Origin: SMWC01 sp963581225
Lineage (GTDB): Bacteria; Pseudomonadota; Gammaproteobacteria; Steroidobacterales; Rariloculaceae
Direction of reading: 5' to 3'
DNA: 6,911 nucleotides
Assembly (NCBI GenBank): GCA_963581225.1
Contig: CAUZMW010000109.1
Span: 1-6,911 of the forward strand
Positions within the stretch are counted from its first letter, which is position 1. Each line of letters begins with the position of its first letter. The notes beneath the pieces were generated by a model. That model saw only the letters and a list, made by a program, of their open reading frames with translations, ran no database searches and was not told the origin of the DNA. Shown here piece after piece: positions 1 to 5,677 of the stretch. The position numbers and the translations under genes are program-made.

Positions 1-210
1 CGTCATCAGCGCCTTCGTCGTCAGCGCCTTCGTCATCAGCGCCTTCGTCATCAGCGCCTTCGTCGTCAGCGCCTTCGTCATCAGCGCCTTCGTCATCAGC
101 GCCTTCGTCATCAGCGCCTTCGTCGTCAGCGCCTTCGTCATCAGCGCCTTCGTCATCAGCGCCTTCGTCATCAGCGCCTTCGTCATCAGCGCCTTCGTCA
201 TCAGCGTCTT
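1..210 (-). repeat. 15-bp tandem repeat array inside the lipoprotein gene
   Basis: Fourteen head-to-tail 15-bp units fill 1-210 and begin at the window edge, so the array is longer than seen. The plus-strand unit is CGTCATCAGCGCCTT. Units 2, 5 and 9 carry CGTCGTC instead of CGTCATC, a synonymous Asp change. The last unit (196-210) has one change that turns Gly into Asp. The unit is a multiple of three, so gain or loss of copies would lengthen or shorten the protein without a frameshift. The near identity at synonymous sites points to recent expansion. Confidence 0.97.
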
Positions 211-352
211 GGCTTTGCCCTTCGTCGCTTACGTCTTCGGCTACGGGTGCCGCTTCGCCCTCGGCCTCCTCTTGGGTTTGGCCACAGGCTGCGCCGAGCA
301 GCAGCACTAAGCTGGTGGCACTCATCGTAACTATTCTGGTTAGGTTTCGCAT
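1..352 (-). CDS. Lipoprotein with acidic GADDE pentapeptide repeats (partial, C-terminus off window)
   Basis: The reading frame starts at the ATG at 352-350 and stays open to the window edge (117 full codons, no stop), so only the N-terminus is present. AGGAG at 362-358, 5 nt upstream, supports the start. Residues 1-23 are a lipoprotein signal peptide: MRNLTR, then a hydrophobic stretch ending LLLGAAC, where Cys23 would be lipidated. A Glu/Ala-rich linker follows, then 14 acidic pentapeptides, the first DADDE and the other 13 GADDE. The mature part is thus a flexible, highly negatively charged stalk on a lipid anchor; any functional domain lies beyond the window. Acidic repeats of this kind can be spacers or bind Ca2+, but no function is shown here. 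It lies downstream of the 698-aa CxxCH gene on the same strand, separated by 200 bp with a hairpin, so it is probably transcribed separately. The N-terminal call is firm; the role is unknown. Confidence 0.85.
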   Translation of the reverse strand, partial: MRNLTRIVTMSATSLVLLLGAACGQTQEEAEGEAAPVAEDVSDEGQSQDADDEGADDEGADDEGADDEGADDEGADDEGADDEGADDEGADDEGADDEGADDEGADDEGADDEGADD

Positions 353-488
353 TGGAGCTCCTGAAATTCCTATATTTAAAGCAACCTAAGAATAGGCAGA
401 CTCGGTGCCGTAATGCAAGTATCCGGGGTGGTTCCGCTATTCGGGGTACTGAGAGGAGCGGACATTCGTTGATCGGTAGCACACGAGT

Positions 489-515
489 CCGACCTCTCGC
501 ATGCGCGAGGGTCGG
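489..515 (-). terminator. Stable hairpin after the 698-aa gene, possible terminator
   Basis: CCGACC (489-494) pairs with GGTCGG (510-515), and CTCGC (496-500) pairs with GCGAG (505-509) around an ATGC loop. A single unpaired T at 495 is bulged. This gives an 11-bp GC-rich stem about 38 nt beyond the stop codon of the 698-aa gene. Neither strand has a U-tract after it, so it is either a non-canonical terminator or a 3'-end stabilising hairpin. Confidence 0.4.
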
Positions 516-552
516 AGGACGTTACCGTGAACCGCTGGCGGCGGTCCCGGCC

Positions 553-2649
553 TCACTTCGCAAGCGGGTCTGGTCGTACCTGGAAGTGCACGACGATCGG
601 TTTGTCTGTGCCGCCTACCTTCCAGAAAGGCGTGCGATCACCCTCGGACACCCAGAGGCCACGGCCTTTCCAGCCGGCGTTCGGGTCGTCGATACGGCCG
701 TCGAAGCCCTTGGTGTAGAAGCCGAGGGGGTATGGGATTCGCATCGTCACCCAGTCGCCATCGACCAGCGCGTGCACGCCGTCGTACAGATTGGCCGTCG
801 ACATGGGCACGTCCTCTCCCAGCCCTGCCGTATTGTGCTGATCGACCCAGCTGTAGTAGCTCGACTCGATGCTGTACTCTTCCAGCCCGGGGAAGCCGGG
901 ACCGGGATAGCGGTGCAGCGTCCAGCCCTCCGGGCAGTGATCGCCGGTCGCCTCGGGCCCGCTCAGCGGCCCCTTGCACTTGCTGCGGTCGAACGCGCTC
1001 AGGTGTCCGCTGGCGAGAGATCCCCACACCACGCCGTTGCTGTCGATGTCGGCTCCGCGGATCCCGAACCCGGGAAGCGGAACGTTGTACACCTCGGCCA
1101 AGGCGGTCTCTGCAGGGTTCTCACCCGGTTCGAGCCTGACGACTGAGCCGGGGTAGGCGGTGTTCGATCCCCAGATAGAATCGTCAGCCGGGTTCGGCAT
1201 GACCGCGTAGAAGCCTGGGACAATGCGCGTGTCCAGCTCCGGATTCATCGGGTCGCCGGGCTCCACGTACGCATCCCGCTTGCCGTTGCCGTTGGTATCC
1301 AGGATGCCTGGAGTCCAGCCCTGGGAGGCTTGAGCGTCTCCGGTCTCGAGGAACTTATTGGTATCGAGCCAGCCGACGACCTCGCCGCCGCCGCTGGTCC
1401 ACAGCGTGTTGTTCTCGTCATAGCCGAACTGCAGATGGTGCGTGGAGTAGCACGTGTCGATGAAGGTGTACTCACCCGTCTCCGGGTCGCGCAACGACAG
1501 ATGCCGATTCGCGCGCGAGGTCGGGAACGCCTTTGCGGAGGGGTGATCGGAGCCCTCCCGGCAGAAGTCTCCATTGCTCGGAGCCCGGATCCGAGCCGTG
1601 TACCAAACTCGTCCGTCCTGGTCCAGCATCGGGTTGTGGGAGTTCGCCTTGCTCGTCCAGATGCGCTCGTTACCCCAGTAGGGTGAGGGCTGCATCACGT
1701 CGCCCTCGAACGGAGTGTCAGGATCCCGCACCGGCGCCAGGAAGGTCGTGGCCGTGTTGTTCGTGGGATCGAGAATCGGGAAGTTGTCCGTTGAGACCTC
1801 GGGCGATCCGTAGATCGGACCGTGTCCGTTGACGGTCGGATTCCGCCGGTCGGTAGAGCTCAGGTCGTGCAGATAGGCCTTGGGGTCGGACCAGTCTCTG
1901 ACGGTCGCCACGATGTTGCGCTCGAGGCCCTGCGGTCGCTCGGGGATGAACGTCGGGAGCTCGCCCGCCGCGATGCGGTCGGTCCAGTCGGCGAGGTACT
2001 TGAAGGGTATGCCCTGGAGATCTCCGGCGAGCCGCGTCATCATGGTGGCGCCGGCCTGGCCGGACTGGACACGCCGAATCCACGCTTCCTCCGAGTTGTC
2101 GAACTCGCCCAGCTTATCGGAGAGTGTCCGCGTGGCCAGATTGCCCAGCTGATGACAAGTCACGCAACCATTGGTCTTCATGGTGTTTAGATAACGGTTT
2201 AGCCCGCCGTCGATGTTCTCGAGCTCGCCCTCATCGGGCAGGTGCATCATAGCGTACCAGGAGATGGCGGGATAAATCTCGGCCGCTATCGCCGCGCTGG
2301 GCGCAATGATCGCATCCAGATCCGTCGCATCGCCGGGGGTCGCGGCTACCTTCTCCGAGTCCGCAAGACCGTAGCCCCGGACCCAGACCTGATAGTCCGC
2401 GTCGGGGAGGTCGGGGACGACATAGCGCCCCATATCGTCGGTTACGACGATCTTGGCATAAAAGGTGTCGAAGTCGCCGGTTTCGGCGATGACCCAGACG
2501 CCGGCCTCGGGCCCGTCTGTGCTGGTGACGACACCGCCGATGTCATTGTTGTCGATCGCCACCTGGGCGTTGACGGTTGTCCCTACGGCGACAAGCAGCG
2601 AAATCGTTGAGATTACGACGAGTTTTTGAATGTCGATTTTGGTGTTCAT
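553..2649 (-). CDS. Exported CxxCH (cytochrome c-like) protein with carboxypeptidase-regulatory-like domain and beta-propeller-like region
   Basis: This is a 698-aa protein; the start at 2649 is fixed by AGGAGG at 2660-2655, 5 nt upstream. Residues 1-29 form a signal peptide ending VNAQ. Residues about 35-115 resemble a carboxypeptidase-regulatory-like (transthyretin-like beta-sandwich) domain (GGVV, GVWV, GRYVVPDLP, YQVWVRGYG). A single CVTCH at 162-166 is a covalent haem c attachment motif, which would place the protein in the periplasm; Met203/Met204 could be distal ligands. From about 270 to the C-terminus, repeated short motifs (DQDGRVWYTAR, DENNTLWTSGG, DSNGVVWGSLA) resemble blades of a Vgb/NHL-type beta-propeller. 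DTNGNGKRDA at 451-460 looks like a Ca2+-binding loop. Proteins with this architecture are usually annotated only by the regulatory-like domain. It follows the DUF6152 operon on the same strand after 278 bp, so it probably has its own promoter. Substrate unknown; a redox or sensing role is inference. Confidence 0.85.
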   Translation of the reverse strand: MNTKIDIQKLVVISTISLLVAVGTTVNAQVAIDNNDIGGVVTSTDGPEAGVWVIAETGDFDTFYAKIVVTDDMGRYVVPDLPDADYQVWVRGYGLADSEKVAATPGDATDLDAIIAPSAAIAAEIYPAISWYAMMHLPDEGELENIDGGLNRYLNTMKTNGCVTCHQLGNLATRTLSDKLGEFDNSEEAWIRRVQSGQAGATMMTRLAGDLQGIPFKYLADWTDRIAAGELPTFIPERPQGLERNIVATVRDWSDPKAYLHDLSSTDRRNPTVNGHGPIYGSPEVSTDNFPILDPTNNTATTFLAPVRDPDTPFEGDVMQPSPYWGNERIWTSKANSHNPMLDQDGRVWYTARIRAPSNGDFCREGSDHPSAKAFPTSRANRHLSLRDPETGEYTFIDTCYSTHHLQFGYDENNTLWTSGGGEVVGWLDTNKFLETGDAQASQGWTPGILDTNGNGKRDAYVEPGDPMNPELDTRIVPGFYAVMPNPADDSIWGSNTAYPGSVVRLEPGENPAETALAEVYNVPLPGFGIRGADIDSNGVVWGSLASGHLSAFDRSKCKGPLSGPEATGDHCPEGWTLHRYPGPGFPGLEEYSIESSYYSWVDQHNTAGLGEDVPMSTANLYDGVHALVDGDWVTMRIPYPLGFYTKGFDGRIDDPNAGWKGRGLWVSEGDRTPFWKVGGTDKPIVVHFQVRPDPLAK

Positions 2650-2671
2650 TTTCCCCTCCTCTTATGACGCT

Positions 2672-2700
2672 ATAGTACGCTTCCAGCCAAAGTGAGGTAA
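2672..2700 (-). promoter_or_regulatory. Possible sigma70-type promoter of the 698-aa gene
   Basis: On the minus strand a TTACCT hexamer (2700-2695) and a TACTAT hexamer (2677-2672) are separated by 17 nt. They match the -35 and -10 consensus at 3/6 and 4/6 positions. The -10 ends 22 nt before the ATG, giving a very short leader that holds the AGGAGG ribosome binding site. This is weak evidence based on spacing and position only. Confidence 0.28.
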
Positions 2701-2760
2701 GGGACGATGGTGTCAGAGTACCGCGCCACGGTTAAGTGGGAGCGAGGCTAGCAGAGCTTT

Positions 2761-2782
2761 CCGGACAATAAGTACAGTCCGG
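2761..2782. repeat. Small inverted repeat (CCGGAC / GTCCGG)
   Basis: CCGGAC at 2761-2766 and GTCCGG at 2777-2782 form a perfect 6-bp inverted repeat around a 10-nt loop. It lies in the spacer between the DUF6152 gene and the 698-aa gene. It could be a weak hairpin in the transcript or a regulator half-site pair; nothing decides between them. Confidence 0.4.
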
Positions 2783-2844
2783 CGCATACGTGGCTGTTGC
2801 CAATGGCCTGACCGAGGTCGAGCTTCTTCAATTCTTCTCCCCCA

Positions 2845-2875
2845 AATATGCAAGAGCTTGCATATTAACTGTTAA
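2845..2875. promoter_or_regulatory. 22-bp palindrome with an overlapping second dyad, candidate operator
   Basis: AATATGCAAG (2845-2854) and CTTGCATATT (2857-2866) are perfect 10-bp inverted arms around a 2-bp AG spacer. TTAAC (2865-2869), T, GTTAA (2871-2875) forms a second dyad overlapping its right end by 2 bp. The pair lies about 60 nt past the DUF6152 stop and about 200 bp upstream of the 698-aa start. Long arms with almost no loop fit a dimeric repressor operator better than a terminator, and no U-tract follows on the minus strand. The regulator is not in the window. Confidence 0.5.
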
Positions 2876-2927
2876 CCGACGGCTGCTTCCTCTACGGAAT
2901 AGTACCCAACAGTTGCGGCTGAGCGGT

Positions 2928-3341
2928 TTACGGATCCACTTCTGCGCTCTCAGGGTTCGATCCCCCGAGAAATAGCCTCTGCCCATCGGCCAACGTCAGA
3001 TCCCTGCCGTTGGCGCGCTGCCCGCCGTCCCTGGCCTGATATCCCCTGACGACGATCTGCGTTCCGACCGGCAGGGAATCCCTTGTGAAGCCACGCCGGA
3101 ACATCGCGTTCGGGGCGCCCGCTTCGATCTCCCAGGTCTCGACGGCTCCATCCTCGGTGGTCACATCGATCGTGATCCAGCTATGGGGATTGATCCACTC
3201 CATTCGGGTGACGACCCCCCGCAACTCGACGGGTTTGGCCGCATCAAATTCGGCCGAAAATGCGTGATGGGCTTGTACTGTGGCTGTGGCCAACAACAGA
3301 CTGCCGGCGCTCGCAATGAAAACTTTCCATCTGCTTTGCAT
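2928..3341 (-). CDS. DUF6152 family exported protein
   Basis: This 137-aa protein matches the DUF6152 family as I know it. Residues 1-24 are a signal peptide ending VQA, and the mature protein opens with HHAF (25-28). EWINPHSW lies at 48-55, WEIEAGAPN at 70-78 and RRGF at 82-85. A C-terminal segment NGRDLTLADGQRLFLGGS follows at 111-128. The two His at the new N-terminus and the conserved His of NPHSW could bind metal, but this is inference; the family has no established function that I know of. The ATG is 11 nt after the stop of the upstream 339-aa gene, and its G-rich ribosome binding site (AGGGGGG) begins inside that TAG stop codon, so the two are very likely translationally linked. Length is typical for a single-domain family member. 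Confidence 0.9.
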   Translation of the reverse strand: MQSRWKVFIASAGSLLLATATVQAHHAFSAEFDAAKPVELRGVVTRMEWINPHSWITIDVTTEDGAVETWEIEAGAPNAMFRRGFTRDSLPVGTQIVVRGYQARDGGQRANGRDLTLADGQRLFLGGSNPESAEVDP

Positions 3342-3352
3342 TGGGTTCCCCC

Positions 3353-4372
3353 CTATTCTGTCTCGGTATTAGCCTCTCTCGAGGCTCTGGACCCGTTGAG
3401 CGAGTTCTCCATCATCCGGTAGTTGCCTTCGTGGCAGCCGAACTCGTATAGATCCACGGGGGTCTGGTAATTCGGATCATCCGCGCGCCAGGGGGCGATG
3501 AATGTCCACGGTTGCGTCCATGTCATCGGGTCGTGCACGGTCACTTCGTATTCGATAGTGTTTTGGCCGACCTTAGTGATGCGCTCGACGAAGCGCATGT
3601 TGCCTTGCGGTAGCCCCAGCCCCCGAAATTCCTGCTTGTCCGTGAAGTTGCGCCAGTCGACGACGAGTGTATTGCCTTCCCAATGGCCGCGGGAGTCCCC
3701 GTTCCACTGGCGGATGCTCGAGTCGATATGCGGACGCCCGTCCAGGGGAATGAATCGCGTATCGTGCATGCTCTCGTAATAGATCACCACGTATCCCGGT
3801 GTCTGTAGGATCTGAAGCCCGTGGTTGTAGGCTTGTCCGATCCGCGGCATCGGGCGTGCAACGCAGCGCGTGTAGGCTGGATGGTCCAACCAAGTGGCGT
3901 AGCGCGTGTACACGAAAGGCGGCTCGCCGACCTGTCGAGAAGCGAGCTCCGCGGCCCTCTCGTCATGGATTTCCTGTGTCCGCTCCGTCAGCGGCGGCAG
4001 GCGCCCGTTGGCGGGGTCGACGATCAGCGAGGTGCGTGCGACCAGTTGTCCCTTCTCGTTCGATGTCCAGTACGCATTGTAAGAGGCGCCGAGATCCCCT
4101 GGCGCGGCGGCCACCTCGTCTGTCGCTCTGCGTTCGGCGGCTTGGGCTTCGAGCTCGGCCAGCTCTCTCTCGGTGTACGTTTCCTTGTTCCCAAGCCCCT
4201 CGGGCCGTTCCAGCGGCGTTTGTGTGGAGAACGTATAGACGCCTTGCAGGTCGGGATCACCCCAGGCCGTGCGGCCTGGCGCCCATGCGTCAGTGTCCTG
4301 GCCCGCGACAGGCGCCTGCGCCAGGAACCCCATCAAGAGCGCCGTGGCCGGCTTAAATACTCGAGCATTCAT
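3353..4372 (-). CDS. Secreted protein of the 'WEG(D/N)TLVV' family (339 aa), function unknown
   Basis: The start is taken at ATG 4372 because AGGAGG (4384-4379) lies 6 nt upstream. A frame extension to 4402 would add ten residues in front of an otherwise normal signal peptide. Residues 1-25 are the signal peptide (ending PVAGQ). WGDPDLQGVY at 37-46 is the entry motif of the family. Residues 64-91 are Glu/Ala-rich and probably helical. CVARPMPR at 170-177, QILQTPGYVVI at 187-197, WEGNTLVVDW at 231-240, VERITKV at 262-268, the DPMTWTQPWT motif at 281-290 and EFGCHEGNY at 310-318 follow in order. The neighbouring 287-aa protein shares these motifs in the same order, so the two are paralogues. 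I recognise the family from many environmental genomes but know no enzymatic assignment. It is the second gene of the operon, 26 nt after the upstream stop. Location is periplasmic or extracellular; function unknown. Confidence 0.82.
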   Translation of the reverse strand: MNARVFKPATALLMGFLAQAPVAGQDTDAWAPGRTAWGDPDLQGVYTFSTQTPLERPEGLGNKETYTERELAELEAQAAERRATDEVAAAPGDLGASYNAYWTSNEKGQLVARTSLIVDPANGRLPPLTERTQEIHDERAAELASRQVGEPPFVYTRYATWLDHPAYTRCVARPMPRIGQAYNHGLQILQTPGYVVIYYESMHDTRFIPLDGRPHIDSSIRQWNGDSRGHWEGNTLVVDWRNFTDKQEFRGLGLPQGNMRFVERITKVGQNTIEYEVTVHDPMTWTQPWTFIAPWRADDPNYQTPVDLYEFGCHEGNYRMMENSLNGSRASREANTETE

Positions 4373-4378
4373 CTTAGA

Positions 4379-4384
4379 CCTCCT
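4379..4384 (-). promoter_or_regulatory. Ribosome binding site that sets the start of the 339-aa gene
   Basis: A perfect AGGAGG on the minus strand sits 6 nt upstream of ATG 4372, inside the 26-nt gap after the upstream gene's stop codon. The alternative ATG at 4402 would lie before this site and overlap the upstream stop, so 4372 is preferred. Confidence 0.8.
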
Positions 4385-4398
4385 GCCCGCCGATCCCC

Positions 4399-5262
4399 TC
4401 ACTCACTCGAGGGCTCTAGCAGATGCTCGTACATGAACATCTCGGCGAACTCGATACATTTGAATTCCAGCAGCTGAACGTCCGGCTCCATCCGGCGGTA
4501 CAGCGGCATTGTAATCGTCCAGGGACGCGTGAATACGTTCGGGTCCTCGATCAGCGCCTCATAACGAAGGTGATTCGGTGTGATGGGCGTGTAACGTTCC
4601 GTAACCCGCAGCGCATCGCTATGGAAGTTCCCCGCCCGATCGAACCAGGTTTTATCCACCTGGTCCGTCACCTCGACCACCAGCGTGTCCCCTTCCCAGC
4701 GTCCAATGGACCAGCCCATCCATGAAGGGGCCGGGCTCGGTGGTTCGCTGTCCATGTGAATGATGCGGGCCGCGCTGGCAAACTCGTACGCGATGAAGAC
4801 CTGGCCCGGGGTTTGAACGATCTGGAACGGGAAAGGCATGTACGTGGCACGTGGCACACCGGGCATATAGCATTTGGCTTCAGAGTCGCCGGCGACCTCG
4901 TTCGTGGGTCGGTCACTCGGACGCGTGAGGCGATTCTCGAAATTCTCCCGCTGCTTGTCTTGGGCCCAAGACTGATACGGGATCTCATTGCCTTCTATCA
5001 CCCCTTGGCCGGCGGGCAGAGCGCCTATCGCACCGAGGAGGTCCGGAAAGGGCGACGGCCCAGCTGCATGAGGCCGGATATCCCAGTTGGCCGTGTTGAG
5101 CGCTTGCCAGATGCCGTTGAGATCTGGGTTGTCCGTACCAATCAGACGTGGCGCCCGATAGGCCTGGGGTTGGGCCGCTATCGGCGCTGTCGTCATAAAC
5201 AAGACTGTCACAACGCCGCCGATCGCAGCCAGACTGATCGAGCCTCGTAGCCAGTTTCGCAT
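4399..5262 (-). CDS. Secreted protein of the 'WEG(D/N)TLVV' family (287 aa), function unknown
   Basis: First gene of the operon. The start at ATG 5262 is chosen because AGGGGG (5275-5270) lies 7 nt upstream and the resulting N-terminus is a proper signal peptide (MRNWLRG, hydrophobic 9-29, APIAAQ). A longer frame from 5364 adds 34 residues rich in Arg and Asn before the signal. Motifs in order: NPDLNGIW (45-52), KCYMPGVPR (130-138), FQIVQTPGQVFIAYE (146-160), GRWEGDTLVVEV (187-198), TWFDRAGNFHSDALRVTERY (205-224), PNVFTRPWT (241-249) and EFKCIE (266-271). The same framework recurs in the next gene, which is about 50 residues longer. Cys131 and Cys269 could form a disulfide in the periplasm. 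I know the family as widespread and unassigned. Its tight grouping with a paralogue and a DUF6152 gene suggests one exported system; the reaction is unknown. Confidence 0.82.
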   Translation of the reverse strand: MRNWLRGSISLAAIGGVVTVLFMTTAPIAAQPQAYRAPRLIGTDNPDLNGIWQALNTANWDIRPHAAGPSPFPDLLGAIGALPAGQGVIEGNEIPYQSWAQDKQRENFENRLTRPSDRPTNEVAGDSEAKCYMPGVPRATYMPFPFQIVQTPGQVFIAYEFASAARIIHMDSEPPSPAPSWMGWSIGRWEGDTLVVEVTDQVDKTWFDRAGNFHSDALRVTERYTPITPNHLRYEALIEDPNVFTRPWTITMPLYRRMEPDVQLLEFKCIEFAEMFMYEHLLEPSSE

Positions 5263-5269
5263 GCAAGCA

Positions 5270-5275
5270 CCCCCT
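5270..5275 (-). promoter_or_regulatory. Ribosome binding site that sets the start of the 287-aa gene
   Basis: AGGGGG on the minus strand lies 7 nt upstream of ATG 5262. It chooses this start over the upstream ATG at 5364, whose product would hide the signal peptide behind a charged extension. Confidence 0.65.
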
Positions 5276-5282
5276 GCGTCAG

Positions 5283-5311
5283 AGTCTAGGTCGTATGCGT
5301 TTAGTTGCCAA
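5283..5311 (-). promoter_or_regulatory. Possible sigma70-type promoter of the three-gene operon
   Basis: On the minus strand TTGGCA (5311-5306) and TAGACT (5288-5283) are separated by 17 nt. They match the -35 and -10 consensus at 4/6 positions each. Transcription would begin near 5276, leaving a leader of only about 14 nt that starts at the ribosome binding site. Spacing and position are good; the very short leader lowers confidence. Confidence 0.33.
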
Positions 5312-5333
5312 ATCGTTTGCCGACAGCGGTTTC

Positions 5334-5418
5334 GACTCAGCCCCAATGTCCGCTTTTTTCTCAAAAGTAGACGTTAAGAAACACGCATTTAGACTCAGTC
5401 CGAGTGTCTGCTTTTTTC
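5334..5418. repeat. Imperfect 27-bp direct repeat upstream of the operon, with a nested hairpin
   Basis: Copies at 5334-5360 and 5392-5418 match at 23 of 27 positions and are offset by 58 bp. Shared blocks are GACTCAG, TGTC and GCTTTTTTC. The first copy also forms one arm of an inverted repeat: AATGTCCGCTTTT (5345-5357) against AAAAGTAGACGTT (5363-5375), 10 of 13 Watson-Crick pairs with a 5-nt loop. The hairpin resembles dispersed intergenic hairpins built on a TGTCCGCTT/AAGCGGACA dyad. The pair lies 20 to 110 bp upstream of the putative operon promoter, so it may be regulatory or a decayed repeat element. Confidence 0.6.
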
Positions 5419-5564
5419 GATTCGAGACCTTAGCTTCAGTTGCGAAATATAGCATCTTGAGGTGCCTGCATTAACTGGTCCAAGTTGAAAGTTAGTTTAC
5501 GCAGCTATTGGATGATTGGCGAACTCCTCGATTGGCGTCAGTGATTCGGGTGCTGGTGGCCGAT

Positions 5565-5677
5565 TGACCGTACCCCTTAACCCGAGCCACGTTGAATGTG
5601 GGAGATCTAGCATACCAGGCGACTTTCCGTGCGAACACTGCCGGCGGTATCTTGCCGAGTGATCGATGCGGTCTGAC
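5565..5677 (-). mobile_element. IS3-family insertion sequence remnant (end of transposase plus terminal repeat-like end)
   Basis: Read on the minus strand from 5677, one frame gives VRPHRSLGKIPPAVFARKV. This is the characteristic C-terminus of IS3-family OrfB transposases (RPH.SLG..(P/T)P..FA), just after the catalytic DDE core. About 40 bp later, 5565 onward on the plus strand reads TGACCGTACCCCTTAACC, which resembles an IS3-type terminal inverted repeat. So only the last ~113 bp of the element remains; the rest of the transposase and the other end are absent. In-frame codons continue past the presumed end to a stop at 5494-5492. At 5677 it abuts a broken tyrosine recombinase in a different frame. 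The RPH motif call is strong; the exact outer end is inferred. Confidence 0.7.

Larger units (their letters stand above)
5263..5564. other. Gene-free region upstream of the operon
   Basis: No convincing gene lies here on either strand. It contains the operon's ribosome binding site, the candidate promoter and the 27-bp direct repeat pair described separately. From about 5420 to 5564 I see only moderately AT-rich sequence without a clear motif. No continuation of the broken recombinase is visible here in any frame I read. Confidence 0.6.

Noticed and set aside
1..210. CRISPR array
   Set aside because: Units are 15 bp with no spacers between them, and they code in frame for a pentapeptide repeat.
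352..1146. A 264-codon plus-strand frame
   Set aside because: It lies opposite the 698-aa exported protein, shows no recognisable domain, and is a high-GC antisense shadow.
5263..5364. N-terminal extension of the 287-aa protein to an ATG at 5364
   Set aside because: The added 34 residues precede a normal signal peptide, and the ribosome binding site at 5275-5270 supports ATG 5262. The stretch also covers the likely promoter.
5263..5564. tRNA gene or attachment site for the integrase
   Set aside because: I saw no cloverleaf, TTC-arm motif or duplicated 3' tRNA segment here or at 6156-6281.
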